Below are positions 18,704 through 27,184 of a stretch of 64,000 nt of DNA, piece by piece. Position numbers and translations under genes: made by a program. The notes under the pieces were generated by a model. That model worked only from the letters and a program-made list of their open reading frames with translations. It had not been told where the DNA came from and did no database searches. This DNA comes from JADJOY01 sp046331705 [NCBI: bacterium]. Lineage in GTDB: Bacteria > JADJOY01. Location: NCBI GenBank assembly GCA_046331705.1, contig JAXLQJ010000005.1, positions 62,001 to 126,000 of the forward strand, read 5' to 3'. The first letter of the stretch is position 1. Every line of letters begins with the position of its first letter.

Positions 18704-19967
18704 GACGGCGGCACACCCTCGCGACGGTCTCGACGACGTGCTCGACCTCCTCGTCGCTCATCGCCGAGAAGATCGGCACGCTCACCAGCCGCCGCCACAC
18801 GGCGCTCGCCACCGGGAAGTCCTCGGGGCGGCAGCCGTAGGTCTCGCGGTAGTAGGCGTGCAGATGAAGCGGCTTCCAGTGCACCGAGCAGCCCACTCCG
18901 TGGGCCTTGAGCTCGGCGATGACCTCGTCGCGCGCGACGTCGAGCAGGTCGAGCCGCAGCCGGACCGGAAAGAGGTGCCAGGAAGGGAGTCGGTCGGCGA
19001 GCACCGGCGGCAGCTCGACCTCGTCGAGATCCGCCCACGCGTCGAGATAGCGCGCCGCGATCGCCGCGCGTCGTGCGCGCATCGCCTCGGCGCGTGCGAC
19101 CTGATGGATCCCCAGGGCCGCGGCGACGTCGGTCAGGTTGTACTTGAAGCCAGGCGCCGTGATCTCGTAGTCGGGACGACCGCTGGTGGCGTAACGGTTC
19201 ACCGCGTCCAGCGTGAGCCCGTGAAGCGACATGAGACGCATGCGCTCGGCGAGGCGCTCGTCGTCGGTCACCGCCATCCCGCCCTCGCCGGTGGTGATGG
19301 TCTTGTTGGCGTAGAACGAGAAGCAGGTCACCGCCGCGGTGCCCTCGCCGCAGCGCTGCCAACGCGCCCGCGGCCCACGCCGCCACGCAGCGGGGAACGC
19401 GTGCGCCGCGTCCTCCACCACCCACGCACCGTGACGCTCGGCGAGCGCCGCCACCGGATCGAGATCGAGCATCGAGCCGCCGACGTGTACCGGGATCACA
19501 CCCGCCACCCGCTCCGGCACGACGCGTCCGGCGCGATCGCGGCCACCGAGCCACGTGGCGCACTGGGCCTCCGCGTGGGACACGTCGAGGTTGAGGGTGT
19601 GCTCCTCGCAATCGACCAGCAACGGATAGGCGCCCGGATACCGCACCACCTCGGCGGTCGCGGCGAAGGTCAGCGTGGGCACGAGCACGCTACGGTCCGC
19701 GCCGAGCCCCAAGGCTTCCAGCGCCAGGTGCAGCGCCGCGGTGCACGAGTTCACGGCCACCGCGTGACGCGCACCGACGGCGTCGCGAAAGACCTCCTCG
19801 AAGCGGCGCGCGCGCGGGCCCGTGGTGAGCCAGCCGCCGCGTAACGTCGCCACGACCTCGTCGATCTCGTCCTCGCCCAGATCGGGGCGATAGAACGGCA
19901 CCGATGCGACGGGTGCCGCGTTGACGACGGCGGCGGCTTCGAAGCTCTCCGTGACGTTGGCGGCCAT
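18693..19967 (-). CDS. DegT/DnrJ/EryC1-family sugar aminotransferase
   Basis: PLP-dependent transamination of a keto-sugar nucleotide. 424 aa with the family features in order: FYRPDLGEDEIDEV, GGWLTTGPRARRFEE, VNSCTAALHLALEALGLG (71-88), EDAAHAF (185-191) and the Schiff-base lysine Lys222 in SFYANKTITTGEGG. GFKYNLTDVAAALGI and HWKPLHLHAYY complete the fold. The likely substrate is a 4-keto-6-deoxy sugar produced by the CapD-like enzyme of the same operon, giving an amino sugar for the first position of the repeat unit; that order is an inference from gene content. The ATG at 19967 is three bases from the upstream methyltransferase stop. Confidence 0.92.
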   Translation of the reverse strand: MAANVTESFEAAAVVNAAPVASVPFYRPDLGEDEIDEVVATLRGGWLTTGPRARRFEEVFRDAVGARHAVAVNSCTAALHLALEALGLGADRSVLVPTLTFAATAEVVRYPGAYPLLVDCEEHTLNLDVSHAEAQCATWLGGRDRAGRVVPERVAGVIPVHVGGSMLDLDPVAALAERHGAWVVEDAAHAFPAAWRRGPRARWQRCGEGTAAVTCFSFYANKTITTGEGGMAVTDDERLAERMRLMSLHGLTLDAVNRYATSGRPDYEITAPGFKYNLTDVAAALGIHQVARAEAMRARRAAIAARYLDAWADLDEVELPPVLADRLPSWHLFPVRLRLDLLDVARDEVIAELKAHGVGCSVHWKPLHLHAYYRETYGCRPEDFPVASAVWRRLVSVPIFSAMSDEEVEHVVETVARVCRRHAR

Positions 19968-19970
19968 GGA

Positions 19971-20705
19971 TCACGACTCCCGAGTCAGGACGGCGAGCCA
20001 ATGGGTACGAAGCCACGGGCAGGCTTCGAGGACGAGCGCCGCCGTCTCGCTCCACGGCACGATCCGGCGCGCGAGCGGCGCCGCCAGGGTCGCGCGCCGC
20101 ACGATGGCGGCGAACCCGGGAAAGAGCCCGAGCAGCTCGGCACGCGACACTGGCTGGACCCCGGGATTCGTCGGATTGGAGATCGCGAGGTCGTACCAGA
20201 GCACCGCACCGTCGGGCCGCAGCACGCGTGCCATCTCGTGAGCGATCGCGCGACGCATCGCGAGCGAGTGCACCGAGCTCAGCACGGTCGACGCGATCAC
20301 CAGCGCGAACCGTCCGCTCGCCCACGGCAGCGCCGCCGCGTCGCCGAGCACCAGATCCGCGCCGGGCAACGCCCGCCGCGCGCGGGCGAGCCGCCGTGGC
20401 TCGAGATCGATCCCTGCCAAGTCGGACTCGCCGAGGCCCCACGAGATCAGCTCCCCCAGCCAGCCGACGCTGCCGCAGCCAACCTCGAGACAGCGATCTC
20501 CCGCGCGCGGGAAGACCGCGCGCTCGTGAAGGAGCCGGGCGGCGAGCGCCCGCCGGCGGCCCACCAGGAAGCTCGCCGCCGGCTGCCACGGCGCCCACAG
20601 ATCCGCCGGGACCTCGAGCTCGCGACGCGCGTACTCGGCGCGAATGCGCGCGCGCTCCGTCGCGAGGTCCGCCTCGAGCGCGGCGCCCAGGACGTGCGCC
20701 GTCAT
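19971..20705 (-). CDS. Class I SAM-dependent methyltransferase
   Basis: 244 aa from ATG 20705, which overlaps the stop of the upstream glycosyltransferase (ATGA). The SAM-binding motif is CLEVGCGSVGWLGEL, followed by the acidic end of beta-2 in LAGIDLEPRRL, GDAAALPWA and the VLRPDGAVLWYDL strand of a class I methyltransferase. The N-terminal helix-rich part has no second domain. In this context it probably methylates a sugar, a lipid-linked intermediate or a carboxyl group of the polysaccharide, but no residue identifies the acceptor. Frames upstream of 20705 are open but overlap the glycosyltransferase and are not coding. Confidence 0.82.
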   Translation of the reverse strand: MTAHVLGAALEADLATERARIRAEYARRELEVPADLWAPWQPAASFLVGRRRALAARLLHERAVFPRAGDRCLEVGCGSVGWLGELISWGLGESDLAGIDLEPRRLARARRALPGADLVLGDAAALPWASGRFALVIASTVLSSVHSLAMRRAIAHEMARVLRPDGAVLWYDLAISNPTNPGVQPVSRAELLGLFPGFAAIVRRATLAAPLARRIVPWSETAALVLEACPWLRTHWLAVLTRES

Positions 20706-21838
20706 GGCGCACCCGCCGCTTCCGGCGATCCCGAGGCTCGCGGTGCGGCACCGGATCGTCGTGACCATCGATCGCGAAAGCGCCACAGCCCGATCAGGAA
20801 GCCCATTCCGTAGGCGACGTGCATCGAGGCGAACGCGAGGACGACGCTCGGCCAGGCGCCAGCGCCCTCGCGGCGGACGGCCCACGCCGCAGCGGCACCC
20901 GCCAGCAGCACGTAGGCAACCGTCGCCATCGCCAGGCCCTCGCGGGCCAAGGCGCTCACCGGCGCGAGCGCGATCAGCGCGAGCGCCACCGCGCACGCGA
21001 GCGGCGGCGCGAACTGGCGCGAGCGCATCTGACGCGGATGCTTCTGGAGCACCCGCACCTTCCAGTAGCCGTAGCCGGCGTACTGACGCACGAGCCCCCG
21101 GAACGTCGAGCGGGCGTGATAGCGGCTGGCGAGCTCCGGGCTCAGCACCAGCTTCCAGCCGAGCTTCCGCAGCCGGTAGTTGTATTCGTCGTCCTGGTTT
21201 CGGACGAGCTCTTCGTCGTACGGGCCAGCGGTGTCGATCACCCGGCGCCGGTAGGCCGGAAACGGCACGGTGTCGGCGTCGCGCTCGCCTGCATGCGCGG
21301 TCCGGAACGAACCGCCTCCCACACCGAAGGCGCTGCTCATGGCGAGCGAAATGGCCCGTGCGGTCGCGGACGATCCGACCGTCTCGACGGGACCACCGAC
21401 GCCGGCGACCCCGTCACGCTCGAGCAGCTCGACCGCGCGAGCCACGTAGCCCGGCGGCACCTCGCAGTGGCCGTCCACTCGCACCACGACCTCGCCGCGG
21501 GCCAGCGCCATCGCGCGGTTCATGCCCGTGGGGACGATGCGTTCGGGATTCTCGACGATGCGCACGCGGCCCGCGCCGCTCGCCGTGCGCCGCGCGTCGG
21601 CCCGCGCCAGCGCGGCGACGATGGCGCGGGTATCGTCGGTGGACATCCCGTCGGCGACCAGGATCTCCAGTCGTTCCGCGGGGTAACTCTGGGCCAGGAC
21701 CGCGCCCAGGCTGCGCGCGATGAAGTCGGACTCGTTGCGGATCGGCATGATGAGCGACACCAGCGGCCAGCGATCGCTCGTATCCGCTGCGGTCGAGCCG
21801 ACCGTCTCGGTGGTGGCGCTCGAGGAATCGGCGTGCAT
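20702..21838 (-). CDS. Family 2 glycosyltransferase with C-terminal membrane helices
   Basis: 378 aa. The GT-A domain shows VSLIMPIRNESDFIARSL, EILVADGMSTDDT (the metal-site region of the GT2 fold), ARGEVVVRVDGHCEV with the D-x-D-like DGH, and NQDDEYNYRLRKLGWKL, the equivalent of the acceptor ED motif. Two to three hydrophobic helices (about 275-350) follow, as in ExoA-type succinoglycan glycosyltransferases. It transfers a sugar to a lipid-linked intermediate on the cytoplasmic face. It is first of the group running down to the ligase gene and is separated from the next gene upstream by a 410-base gap. Confidence 0.88.
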   Translation of the reverse strand: MHADSSSATTETVGSTAADTSDRWPLVSLIMPIRNESDFIARSLGAVLAQSYPAERLEILVADGMSTDDTRAIVAALARADARRTASGAGRVRIVENPERIVPTGMNRAMALARGEVVVRVDGHCEVPPGYVARAVELLERDGVAGVGGPVETVGSSATARAISLAMSSAFGVGGGSFRTAHAGERDADTVPFPAYRRRVIDTAGPYDEELVRNQDDEYNYRLRKLGWKLVLSPELASRYHARSTFRGLVRQYAGYGYWKVRVLQKHPRQMRSRQFAPPLACAVALALIALAPVSALAREGLAMATVAYVLLAGAAAAWAVRREGAGAWPSVVLAFASMHVAYGMGFLIGLWRFRDRWSRRSGAAPRASGSPEAAGAP

Positions 21839-22248
21839 CGAGGTCCTCGCTCACGGATCGCGTCGAACGTGCCGATCCTCGTCGGGGAGATCTGCTGTCA
21901 CGGGCGTCGCGGACGGCCCGCGCAACCGGCGCGCCCCGAAGCGGGACGCGAGCGCGATCGGGCATCTCGCCCTGTCTTTGCGAAGGCGATGCCAGCGGTC
22001 CTGAGGCCCGCGAAGCCCGTCGCGCGATCCCGTGACGATCGCAGCTGGACCCGGGCACGAACGCGCGAGGCGCGCTGTGAGCAGCGCCACACACCGTGTT
22101 TCTGGTCACACGCGGCGCGGCGTCACGCACCGCGGCCACTCGGCATGCGCGCGGATCGAGAGGCAAGAGCGATCCACGGCCGATCGCGCACGGCACGCAA
22201 CCGACCGTCTCGAGGGAAGAATTTGCCGGGGGGCTTGCGTTTTCCGCG
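21839..22248 (-). other. 410-base non-coding gap in the polysaccharide locus, weak sigma-54-like site
   Basis: No frame here has a credible start and Shine-Dalgarno, and no repeat family or RNA gene is recognised. On the minus strand TGGCATCGCCTTCGCA (21979-21994) has the GG-N10-GC geometry of a -24/-12 promoter but three mismatches to consensus. It would place transcription about 130 bases ahead of the family 2 glycosyltransferase. An imperfect inverted repeat CGTGT-N8-ACACG lies near 22096-22113, about 130 bases further upstream, a distance suitable for an activator site. Both are weak; the stretch is probably regulatory. Confidence 0.3.
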
Positions 22249-23481
22249 TCACGCGCCGCGCTGGCGGAGCGCACCGGAGAGCGCCGTCGCGCGCGGCGGC
22301 GATTGGACCGGTGCGCGCTGGGCGACGCTGGGCGCGCCGCCCCACTCGACCCACTCGGGAGTGCCGAGCGTGAGGCGCCGTTCCATCGCGGCGAGCACCG
22401 GCTCGACGGGGATCGCCCCGAGGCACGCGTGCTCGTGCGTGCAGCGTGCGGGATCGAACCGCTCGCCGAAGTGAGGAAAGCACGGCTGCCGATCGCATCC
22501 ACCGCGTTTCACCACCGACCACGCACTGCCGAGCGGATGCGTCAGCCCCGGATCGGTCGGCCCGAAGATCACCACCGACGGCAGCGCGACCGCTCCCGCC
22601 AGATGCGCGAGCCCGGAATCGTTGGCGAGGAGAAGACGCGCGCGTGCCAGCGCCGCCGTCACCGTCGAGAGCCGCACGTCGGTGCTGACCGCGACACGAT
22701 CGTCGCCGATCGTCCGCCAGGCGTGCGCATGATCGGTCTCTCCCGGACCGACGGGAATCCAGACCCGCCAGTCGGGATGCGCGTGCAGGAAGCGCCGCAC
22801 GACCTCCAGGAAGCGGTCGAGCGGCCAACGCTTGTAGGGATTCGCCGGCTCGCAGCCGGTGGCGACCACCAACACCGGCCTCCCGGCGAAACCGTGCGAG
22901 TCCCACAGCGACGCGGCCAGATGATGGTCTTCCCCGCGCAGCGCCGCGAACGGGGAGCCCGCGTCGACGCGCGGCAACGCGCGCCGCAACGCCTCCACCA
23001 GCAGCGTGGCCGCGTGCTCGCCGCGGCTCGCCACCACGCCGTGACTGAACCACGGCCGCCGCAGGTGCCGCGGCCACACTCCCGCGCACGCTCGGGGCGC
23101 CACCACGCGCATCGCCCAGCGGTGCTTCCAGAGCGTGAGCCCTCCCGGCAGCACGGCGAGGTCGTAGCGATGACGCAGGCGCGCGAGCGCCCGCCAGAAC
23201 GCGACCCCACGCTCGTCGAGGACGTGCGTGAGATCCACGTCCGGGTGCCCGGCGAGCACCGCGCGCGAGGCGTCGCGAAAGAACGCGAGCTCGATGCGGG
23301 CGTCGGGATGGGCGCGCCTGAGTCCCGAGATCGCCGGCGAAGCGAGGATCGCGTCGCCGATGCCGTGCGGCAGCCAGAAGAGCACCCGGGGACTCGCGAG
23401 GTCGAGCGCGTCGCCGAAGCCGCGGCGCGGAAGCGCGCCGGTGCCGAGCACGGGCCGCGAGGGATCGCCGCACGCGCGCAC
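22249..23481 (-). CDS. Family 9 glycosyltransferase (heptosyltransferase-like)
   Basis: 410 aa with a GT-B fold: N-terminal LFWLPHGIGDAILASPAISGLRRA (the GxGDxxL-type motif of GT9) and C-terminal ANDSGLAHLAGAVALPSV followed by IFGPTDPGLTHPLG, the ADP-heptose-binding region. The tail carries the three cysteines often found in this family (CDRQPC, C before THEHAC, then C). GT9 enzymes use ADP-heptose or related donors; donor choice cannot be read here. The GTG start at 23481 is two bases past the upstream stop. Its last residues are Ala/Arg/Ser-rich and extend a little beyond the domain. Confidence 0.86.
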   Translation of the reverse strand: MRACGDPSRPVLGTGALPRRGFGDALDLASPRVLFWLPHGIGDAILASPAISGLRRAHPDARIELAFFRDASRAVLAGHPDVDLTHVLDERGVAFWRALARLRHRYDLAVLPGGLTLWKHRWAMRVVAPRACAGVWPRHLRRPWFSHGVVASRGEHAATLLVEALRRALPRVDAGSPFAALRGEDHHLAASLWDSHGFAGRPVLVVATGCEPANPYKRWPLDRFLEVVRRFLHAHPDWRVWIPVGPGETDHAHAWRTIGDDRVAVSTDVRLSTVTAALARARLLLANDSGLAHLAGAVALPSVVIFGPTDPGLTHPLGSAWSVVKRGGCDRQPCFPHFGERFDPARCTHEHACLGAIPVEPVLAAMERRLTLGTPEWVEWGGAPSVAQRAPVQSPPRATALSGALRQRGA

Positions 23482-23482
23482 G

Positions 23483-24508
23483 TCACGAGACCTCGGCGAG
23501 CGCGGTCACGCACTCGGCCATGCGCGCCTGCCAGGTGTAGCCGGCCACGCGGCGGTGGCCCTGCGCGGCGATGGAGGCGCGGGCGGCGTCGTGCAGCAGA
23601 TAGAAGCGGACCTTGTCGAGCAGCTCCTCGTCGCTGCCGAAGAACACCGCCTCGTGATCCTCGCTGAAGAGCTCGCGGTGCGCGTCGGTGCGCTCCGCGA
23701 GGAGCAGCGTGCCGCACGCGGGGATCTCGAACGAGCGCGTGGTGTAGACGTCGCCCACGTCGTGATTGAGGAAGCCGAGACCGATGCGAGCGGCGCTGAG
23801 CGCGCGCGCGTAGTCGTCGCCGTAGACCCAGCCGCGCTGCAAGCGGCGAAGGACCGTGCCGGTGGCGCCGCGCTCCCAGCGGCGCCCGTAGATCGCCAGC
23901 GTGCACACCTCACTGCGCGCGAGCGTCGCCAGCGAGCGAGCGCGGGCGGCGTTGTGCTCTCCCACGAACGCCACGTCGGCGCCGAAGCGCGCGCGCGCCT
24001 CGGACGAGAGCGCGATCGGCCGATGGATGCCGGGATCGTATCCCTGCTGCGAGAAACGAACCTGCTTGGCGCCCAGGGCCAAGTAGCGCGACGGCTCGTT
24101 CGGCTTGGTGGTGATGCAGAGGTCGTAGGCGCCGACCGCCTCGCGAAAGCAGCGATTCGAGAAGCCAGGGCTTGCGAGCGAGTCCGGGGTGTAGTGCGCC
24201 ACCCGCGCTCGGCACCCGCTGCGGACCTCCTCGATCGCGGCGCGGCTCACCAGCAGCCCTTGGTCCACCCACACCCAGTCGGGCTCGAATCGCCGCGCCT
24301 CGCGCACCAGCTCGCCGCTGACCCGCGTCACGAGCGGTCCCCAACCGAGGCGATGCGCGAGCGAGTGCCAGGGGCGCCGGCCCCAGCCCACCTCGGGCAC
24401 GAAGCGTCGCGTGTCGACGGCGTAGACGTGGGCGACGCGCCGCAGCGCCTCGCAGCGTTGCAGGCTGGTGCCGCCCCAGCCGAGGGTTCCGAAATAGAGG
24501 ATCCTCAT
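23483..24508 (-). CDS. CgeB-like glycosyltransferase (GT-B)
   Basis: 341 aa from ATG 24508, overlapping the upstream stop by ATGA. The N-terminus MRILYFGTLGWGGTSLQRCEAL resembles the short glycan-binding half of CgeB/SpsG-like enzymes. The C-terminal half has VAFVGEHNAARARSLATLA, YGDDYARALSAARIGLGFLN, then FEIPACGTLLLAERTDAHRE and FYLLHDAARASIAAQGHRRV, typical of the DUF3880/Glyco_trans_1_2 CgeB family. It most likely adds one sugar of the repeat unit. The donor is unknown. Confidence 0.8.
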   Translation of the reverse strand: MRILYFGTLGWGGTSLQRCEALRRVAHVYAVDTRRFVPEVGWGRRPWHSLAHRLGWGPLVTRVSGELVREARRFEPDWVWVDQGLLVSRAAIEEVRSGCRARVAHYTPDSLASPGFSNRCFREAVGAYDLCITTKPNEPSRYLALGAKQVRFSQQGYDPGIHRPIALSSEARARFGADVAFVGEHNAARARSLATLARSEVCTLAIYGRRWERGATGTVLRRLQRGWVYGDDYARALSAARIGLGFLNHDVGDVYTTRSFEIPACGTLLLAERTDAHRELFSEDHEAVFFGSDEELLDKVRFYLLHDAARASIAAQGHRRVAGYTWQARMAECVTALAEVS

Positions 24509-25842
24509 GCGCTCACTCGGCGCAGCCACACGAAGGTCGAGGCCAGCGCGGACCACAGCGCGATGAGCCCGATCCCGAATACGGTCTGCATCACGTAGTT
24601 CGCGATCCCACCGTCGACCAGCCCCTTGAGCCCCGCCGCGGCGCACAGGTAGCAGAGCAGCGGGAAGCGATCGCCGCGACGCCGGCTCGCGCGGTGCGCG
24701 GAGCCGTAGAAGCCGCCCAGGGACGAGCCCACCACCAGGCTGCCGAGCAAGACCCCCGGCAGCCCTCCCTCGGCGAACAGGAACCCGAAGAGGTGCGGCG
24801 CGACGAACATCGGCACCGCTGGCGAGAAGTCGCGCGGCATGTAGAGCGGCCCGATCTCGAGGGCGCGGCTCAGCGGCTTGTCGGGCCACAGCGCCCGCGG
24901 CACGAGCTGGCTCAGCTCGTCGCGCAGCCACGTCCCGTGGGAGTGCTCCAGGCCGATGTCGCCGTCACCGGCGACGATCACCGCGAAGAGCTCGAACGAG
25001 TACTCGCGGTGCAGCAGCGCTTCGACGGCTCGGCTCGCGCTCACGCTCTCGCCCGGCGTCTGGGTGATGACGGCGACGGCGCGCGGCACCACCAGCAGCA
25101 CCGCGGACGCGACCACCGCGGCGATCCAGGGGCCGCCCGCGCCGCGAAAGATGCGCGCCTGCGAGTACGTGAGCACGGCGGTCGCGATGCGGATGATCCC
25201 GGCCTTCGACATCGACAGCAACGTGATCGGCGCCGCGACCAGCAACGCCACCACACCGTGACTGCGGCTGCTGACGAAGAGCACGGCGGGGATGAGGAAC
25301 GCACTGGTGAAGACGACGTGCATCCAGTAGTGGCCGTAGCCGGTGCCGAAGATGAACCCGCGGATGTCACGCAACGACTCGAGGACACCGCCGCCGTAAC
25401 GCTGCAGCTCGTAGAGCTTCACCGAGGTCGCGCCCGCCAGCAGCAGCACCCCGGTGACCAGCACCATCGCCGGCGACACGCCGCGGAAGACCGGCAGATT
25501 CGGATGGTCGAGGTCCCACAGGTCGGCGCGCGCAGCCACGATCGGGGTGCCCACGAGGCGCACACCGACGAGGAAGCAGGCGAACGCCAGCGCCTGGATC
25601 GCGAGGGCTCGCACCAGGAACCAGGGATCGCCCAGGAACGCTTGGCTGGTGATCTTCATCGTGTCGCCGCCGAGCGCGGTCACGACGGGCACGAGCGACT
25701 GATAGACGAGCAGCACCGGAAAGATCACGGCCGGGTGCATCAGACGAAGCGTGCGGCGCAACGCCGCGGTGAGCATCGGCGCCAAGAGCAGCATCGACGC
25801 GAGCAAGGTCGCGACGAAGATGAGTGCCCGAGACTCGATCAC
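24505..25842 (-). CDS. Wzy-like oligosaccharide repeat-unit polymerase
   Basis: 445 aa from GTG 25842 with 11-12 predicted membrane helices and a large periplasmic loop around residues 260-345 (SVSASRAVEALLHREYSFELF ... HSHGTWLRDELSQLVPRALWPDKP). This arrangement, and the sequence before the final helices (LFGFLFAEGGLPGVLLGSLVVG), match the O-antigen polymerase (OadA/WzyE-like) group, which polymerises undecaprenyl-linked repeats in the periplasm. Sequence conservation in this family is low and the call rests on topology plus context. The open frame continues upstream to 26253 but overlaps the KpsS-like gene and is not coding there. Confidence 0.75.
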   Translation of the reverse strand: MIESRALIFVATLLASMLLLAPMLTAALRRTLRLMHPAVIFPVLLVYQSLVPVVTALGGDTMKITSQAFLGDPWFLVRALAIQALAFACFLVGVRLVGTPIVAARADLWDLDHPNLPVFRGVSPAMVLVTGVLLLAGATSVKLYELQRYGGGVLESLRDIRGFIFGTGYGHYWMHVVFTSAFLIPAVLFVSSRSHGVVALLVAAPITLLSMSKAGIIRIATAVLTYSQARIFRGAGGPWIAAVVASAVLLVVPRAVAVITQTPGESVSASRAVEALLHREYSFELFAVIVAGDGDIGLEHSHGTWLRDELSQLVPRALWPDKPLSRALEIGPLYMPRDFSPAVPMFVAPHLFGFLFAEGGLPGVLLGSLVVGSSLGGFYGSAHRASRRRGDRFPLLCYLCAAAGLKGLVDGGIANYVMQTVFGIGLIALWSALASTFVWLRRVSA

Positions 25843-25849
25843 GACGAGC

Positions 25850-27184
25850 TCACGCGTGCGCAGCCGCGACGGCGCTGGGCGGCGCAGCGGGCGCGACGAT
25901 TCGCGCCGCGATCCCGCGCGCCTCGACGGGAGTGACGTCGCGAAATCCGCCCGGCAGCAGATAGTGGTGCCGCAGAAACGAGAGCCAGCGCAGCACCTCG
26001 TGGGGTTCCGGTGGGCGCGGATCGCGGAGCCACGCGGACAGGTCCGTCGGATCGGCGATCGGTGTGGCGAGCCCCCGTTTCGCGTACCAGGCCGCGCCCA
26101 GCGTCGCGACGGGACGGCCGTGGAGCAGTCCCTCGAACCCGACCGTCGAGTTGAGCGTGACCACGCACTGGGCGTGGCGGACCAGCTCCATGGACGGTGC
26201 GTGTCGCACCAGCGTCGCGCGGCTACCGAGCGCCGCGAGCGCGCGCCGCACACCGCTCGAGCGGGACCTTCCCCGATCCATCGGGTGCGGCTTCACCACC
26301 AGACGAAGATCCGCGGGCAGCGCACGCGCGACCGCGCTCACGAGTGCCTCCATGTCGCGGATGCGATCGCTGTTGACCAGCACCTGGGTGTCGTCGTGGA
26401 CCTGCAGCGGCACGAACACGTAGCGGCCGAGCTCGCGCGGCTCCACGCGGTCGCCGGGCTCGAGGCGAGCCGCCAGCTTGGGCACCAGGAATTGCCGCGC
26501 GATCTGCCAGCTGGTGCGGCCGTTGATCGCCGCCATCTCCTGGCGCAGCATCGCCAGCGAGTCGACGTGGCTGGTCCAGGAATCGAGTGCCGAGGCCCAC
26601 GGGCGCGGACGCACCCGTCCCGCGAGGAGCGCGACGAGGTACGAGGCGGTATCGGGCGCGGGCTCGGGGAGGCTTTCGGTGGCGAGATCCATCAGCGCGC
26701 CGCGCCGGTTCACCCCGTGCGGATCGAGCACCAGCGTGTTGGGCAGGAACCCGGCCTCGGTGTGCCAGGCCAGCTCGACACCCCGAGCCCTCAGCTCGCG
26801 TTTCGCCGCGCCGCACAAGAAGCCAGAGCCGTTGTTGAGCACCACGCGCTGGTAACCGCGGCGAGACTGGAGCGTGCCGAAGAAAGCGCTCACGGCCGCG
26901 CAGGCGCGCGCCAGCCGCGGGCGGACCTCGGCGCGCGCGATGCGCAGCTCGAAATCCGCGAGCTCGGCGAGCTCCGCCGACGGCACCGCGTCGGCGCTCC
27001 GATAGAGGCTCCGGTACGGTCCCGCGAAATCGAGCGTCGGGATGCCGCGACGCGCGAGGAAGCTCTTCGTGCGCGGGAAGATTGGCAGCAGATCGGCCTC
27101 GTGACCGAGATCGCGAAGCGCGTGCGCGAGCGCGAGATAGAGCGGCGCCTGCGTGACGGCGACCGGCATCAACAGCACCTTCAT
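25850..27184 (-). CDS. Capsule polysaccharide biosynthesis protein, KpsC/KpsS-like glycosyltransferase
   Basis: 444 aa, ATG 27184 overlapping the upstream stop. It belongs to the Capsule_synth family: YVFVPLQVHDDTQVLVNSDRI near 290-310, then LRLVVKPHPMDRG and VVTLNSTVGFEGLLHGRPVATLG, the nucleotide-sugar binding half of KpsS. In group 2 capsules these enzymes add beta-Kdo linker residues to a lipid anchor outside any Wzx/Wzy pathway. Finding one inside a Wzx/Wzy/Wza locus suggests either a Kdo-like sugar in the repeat unit or anchoring of the finished polymer; no kps transporter gene is present. Donor unproven. Confidence 0.82.
   Translation of the reverse strand: MKVLLMPVAVTQAPLYLALAHALRDLGHEADLLPIFPRTKSFLARRGIPTLDFAGPYRSLYRSADAVPSAELAELADFELRIARAEVRPRLARACAAVSAFFGTLQSRRGYQRVVLNNGSGFLCGAAKRELRARGVELAWHTEAGFLPNTLVLDPHGVNRRGALMDLATESLPEPAPDTASYLVALLAGRVRPRPWASALDSWTSHVDSLAMLRQEMAAINGRTSWQIARQFLVPKLAARLEPGDRVEPRELGRYVFVPLQVHDDTQVLVNSDRIRDMEALVSAVARALPADLRLVVKPHPMDRGRSRSSGVRRALAALGSRATLVRHAPSMELVRHAQCVVTLNSTVGFEGLLHGRPVATLGAAWYAKRGLATPIADPTDLSAWLRDPRPPEPHEVLRWLSFLRHHYLLPGGFRDVTPVEARGIAARIVAPAAPPSAVAAAHA

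Noticed and set aside
22096-23667. 523-aa plus-strand frame covering the 410-base gap and the GT9 gene
   Set aside because: No Shine-Dalgarno, Arg-rich composition, and mostly opposite the heptosyltransferase-like gene.
24505-26253. 582-aa version of the Wzy-like protein
   Set aside because: The extra N-terminal 137 residues overlap the KpsS-like gene in another frame and have no hydrophobic or domain features.
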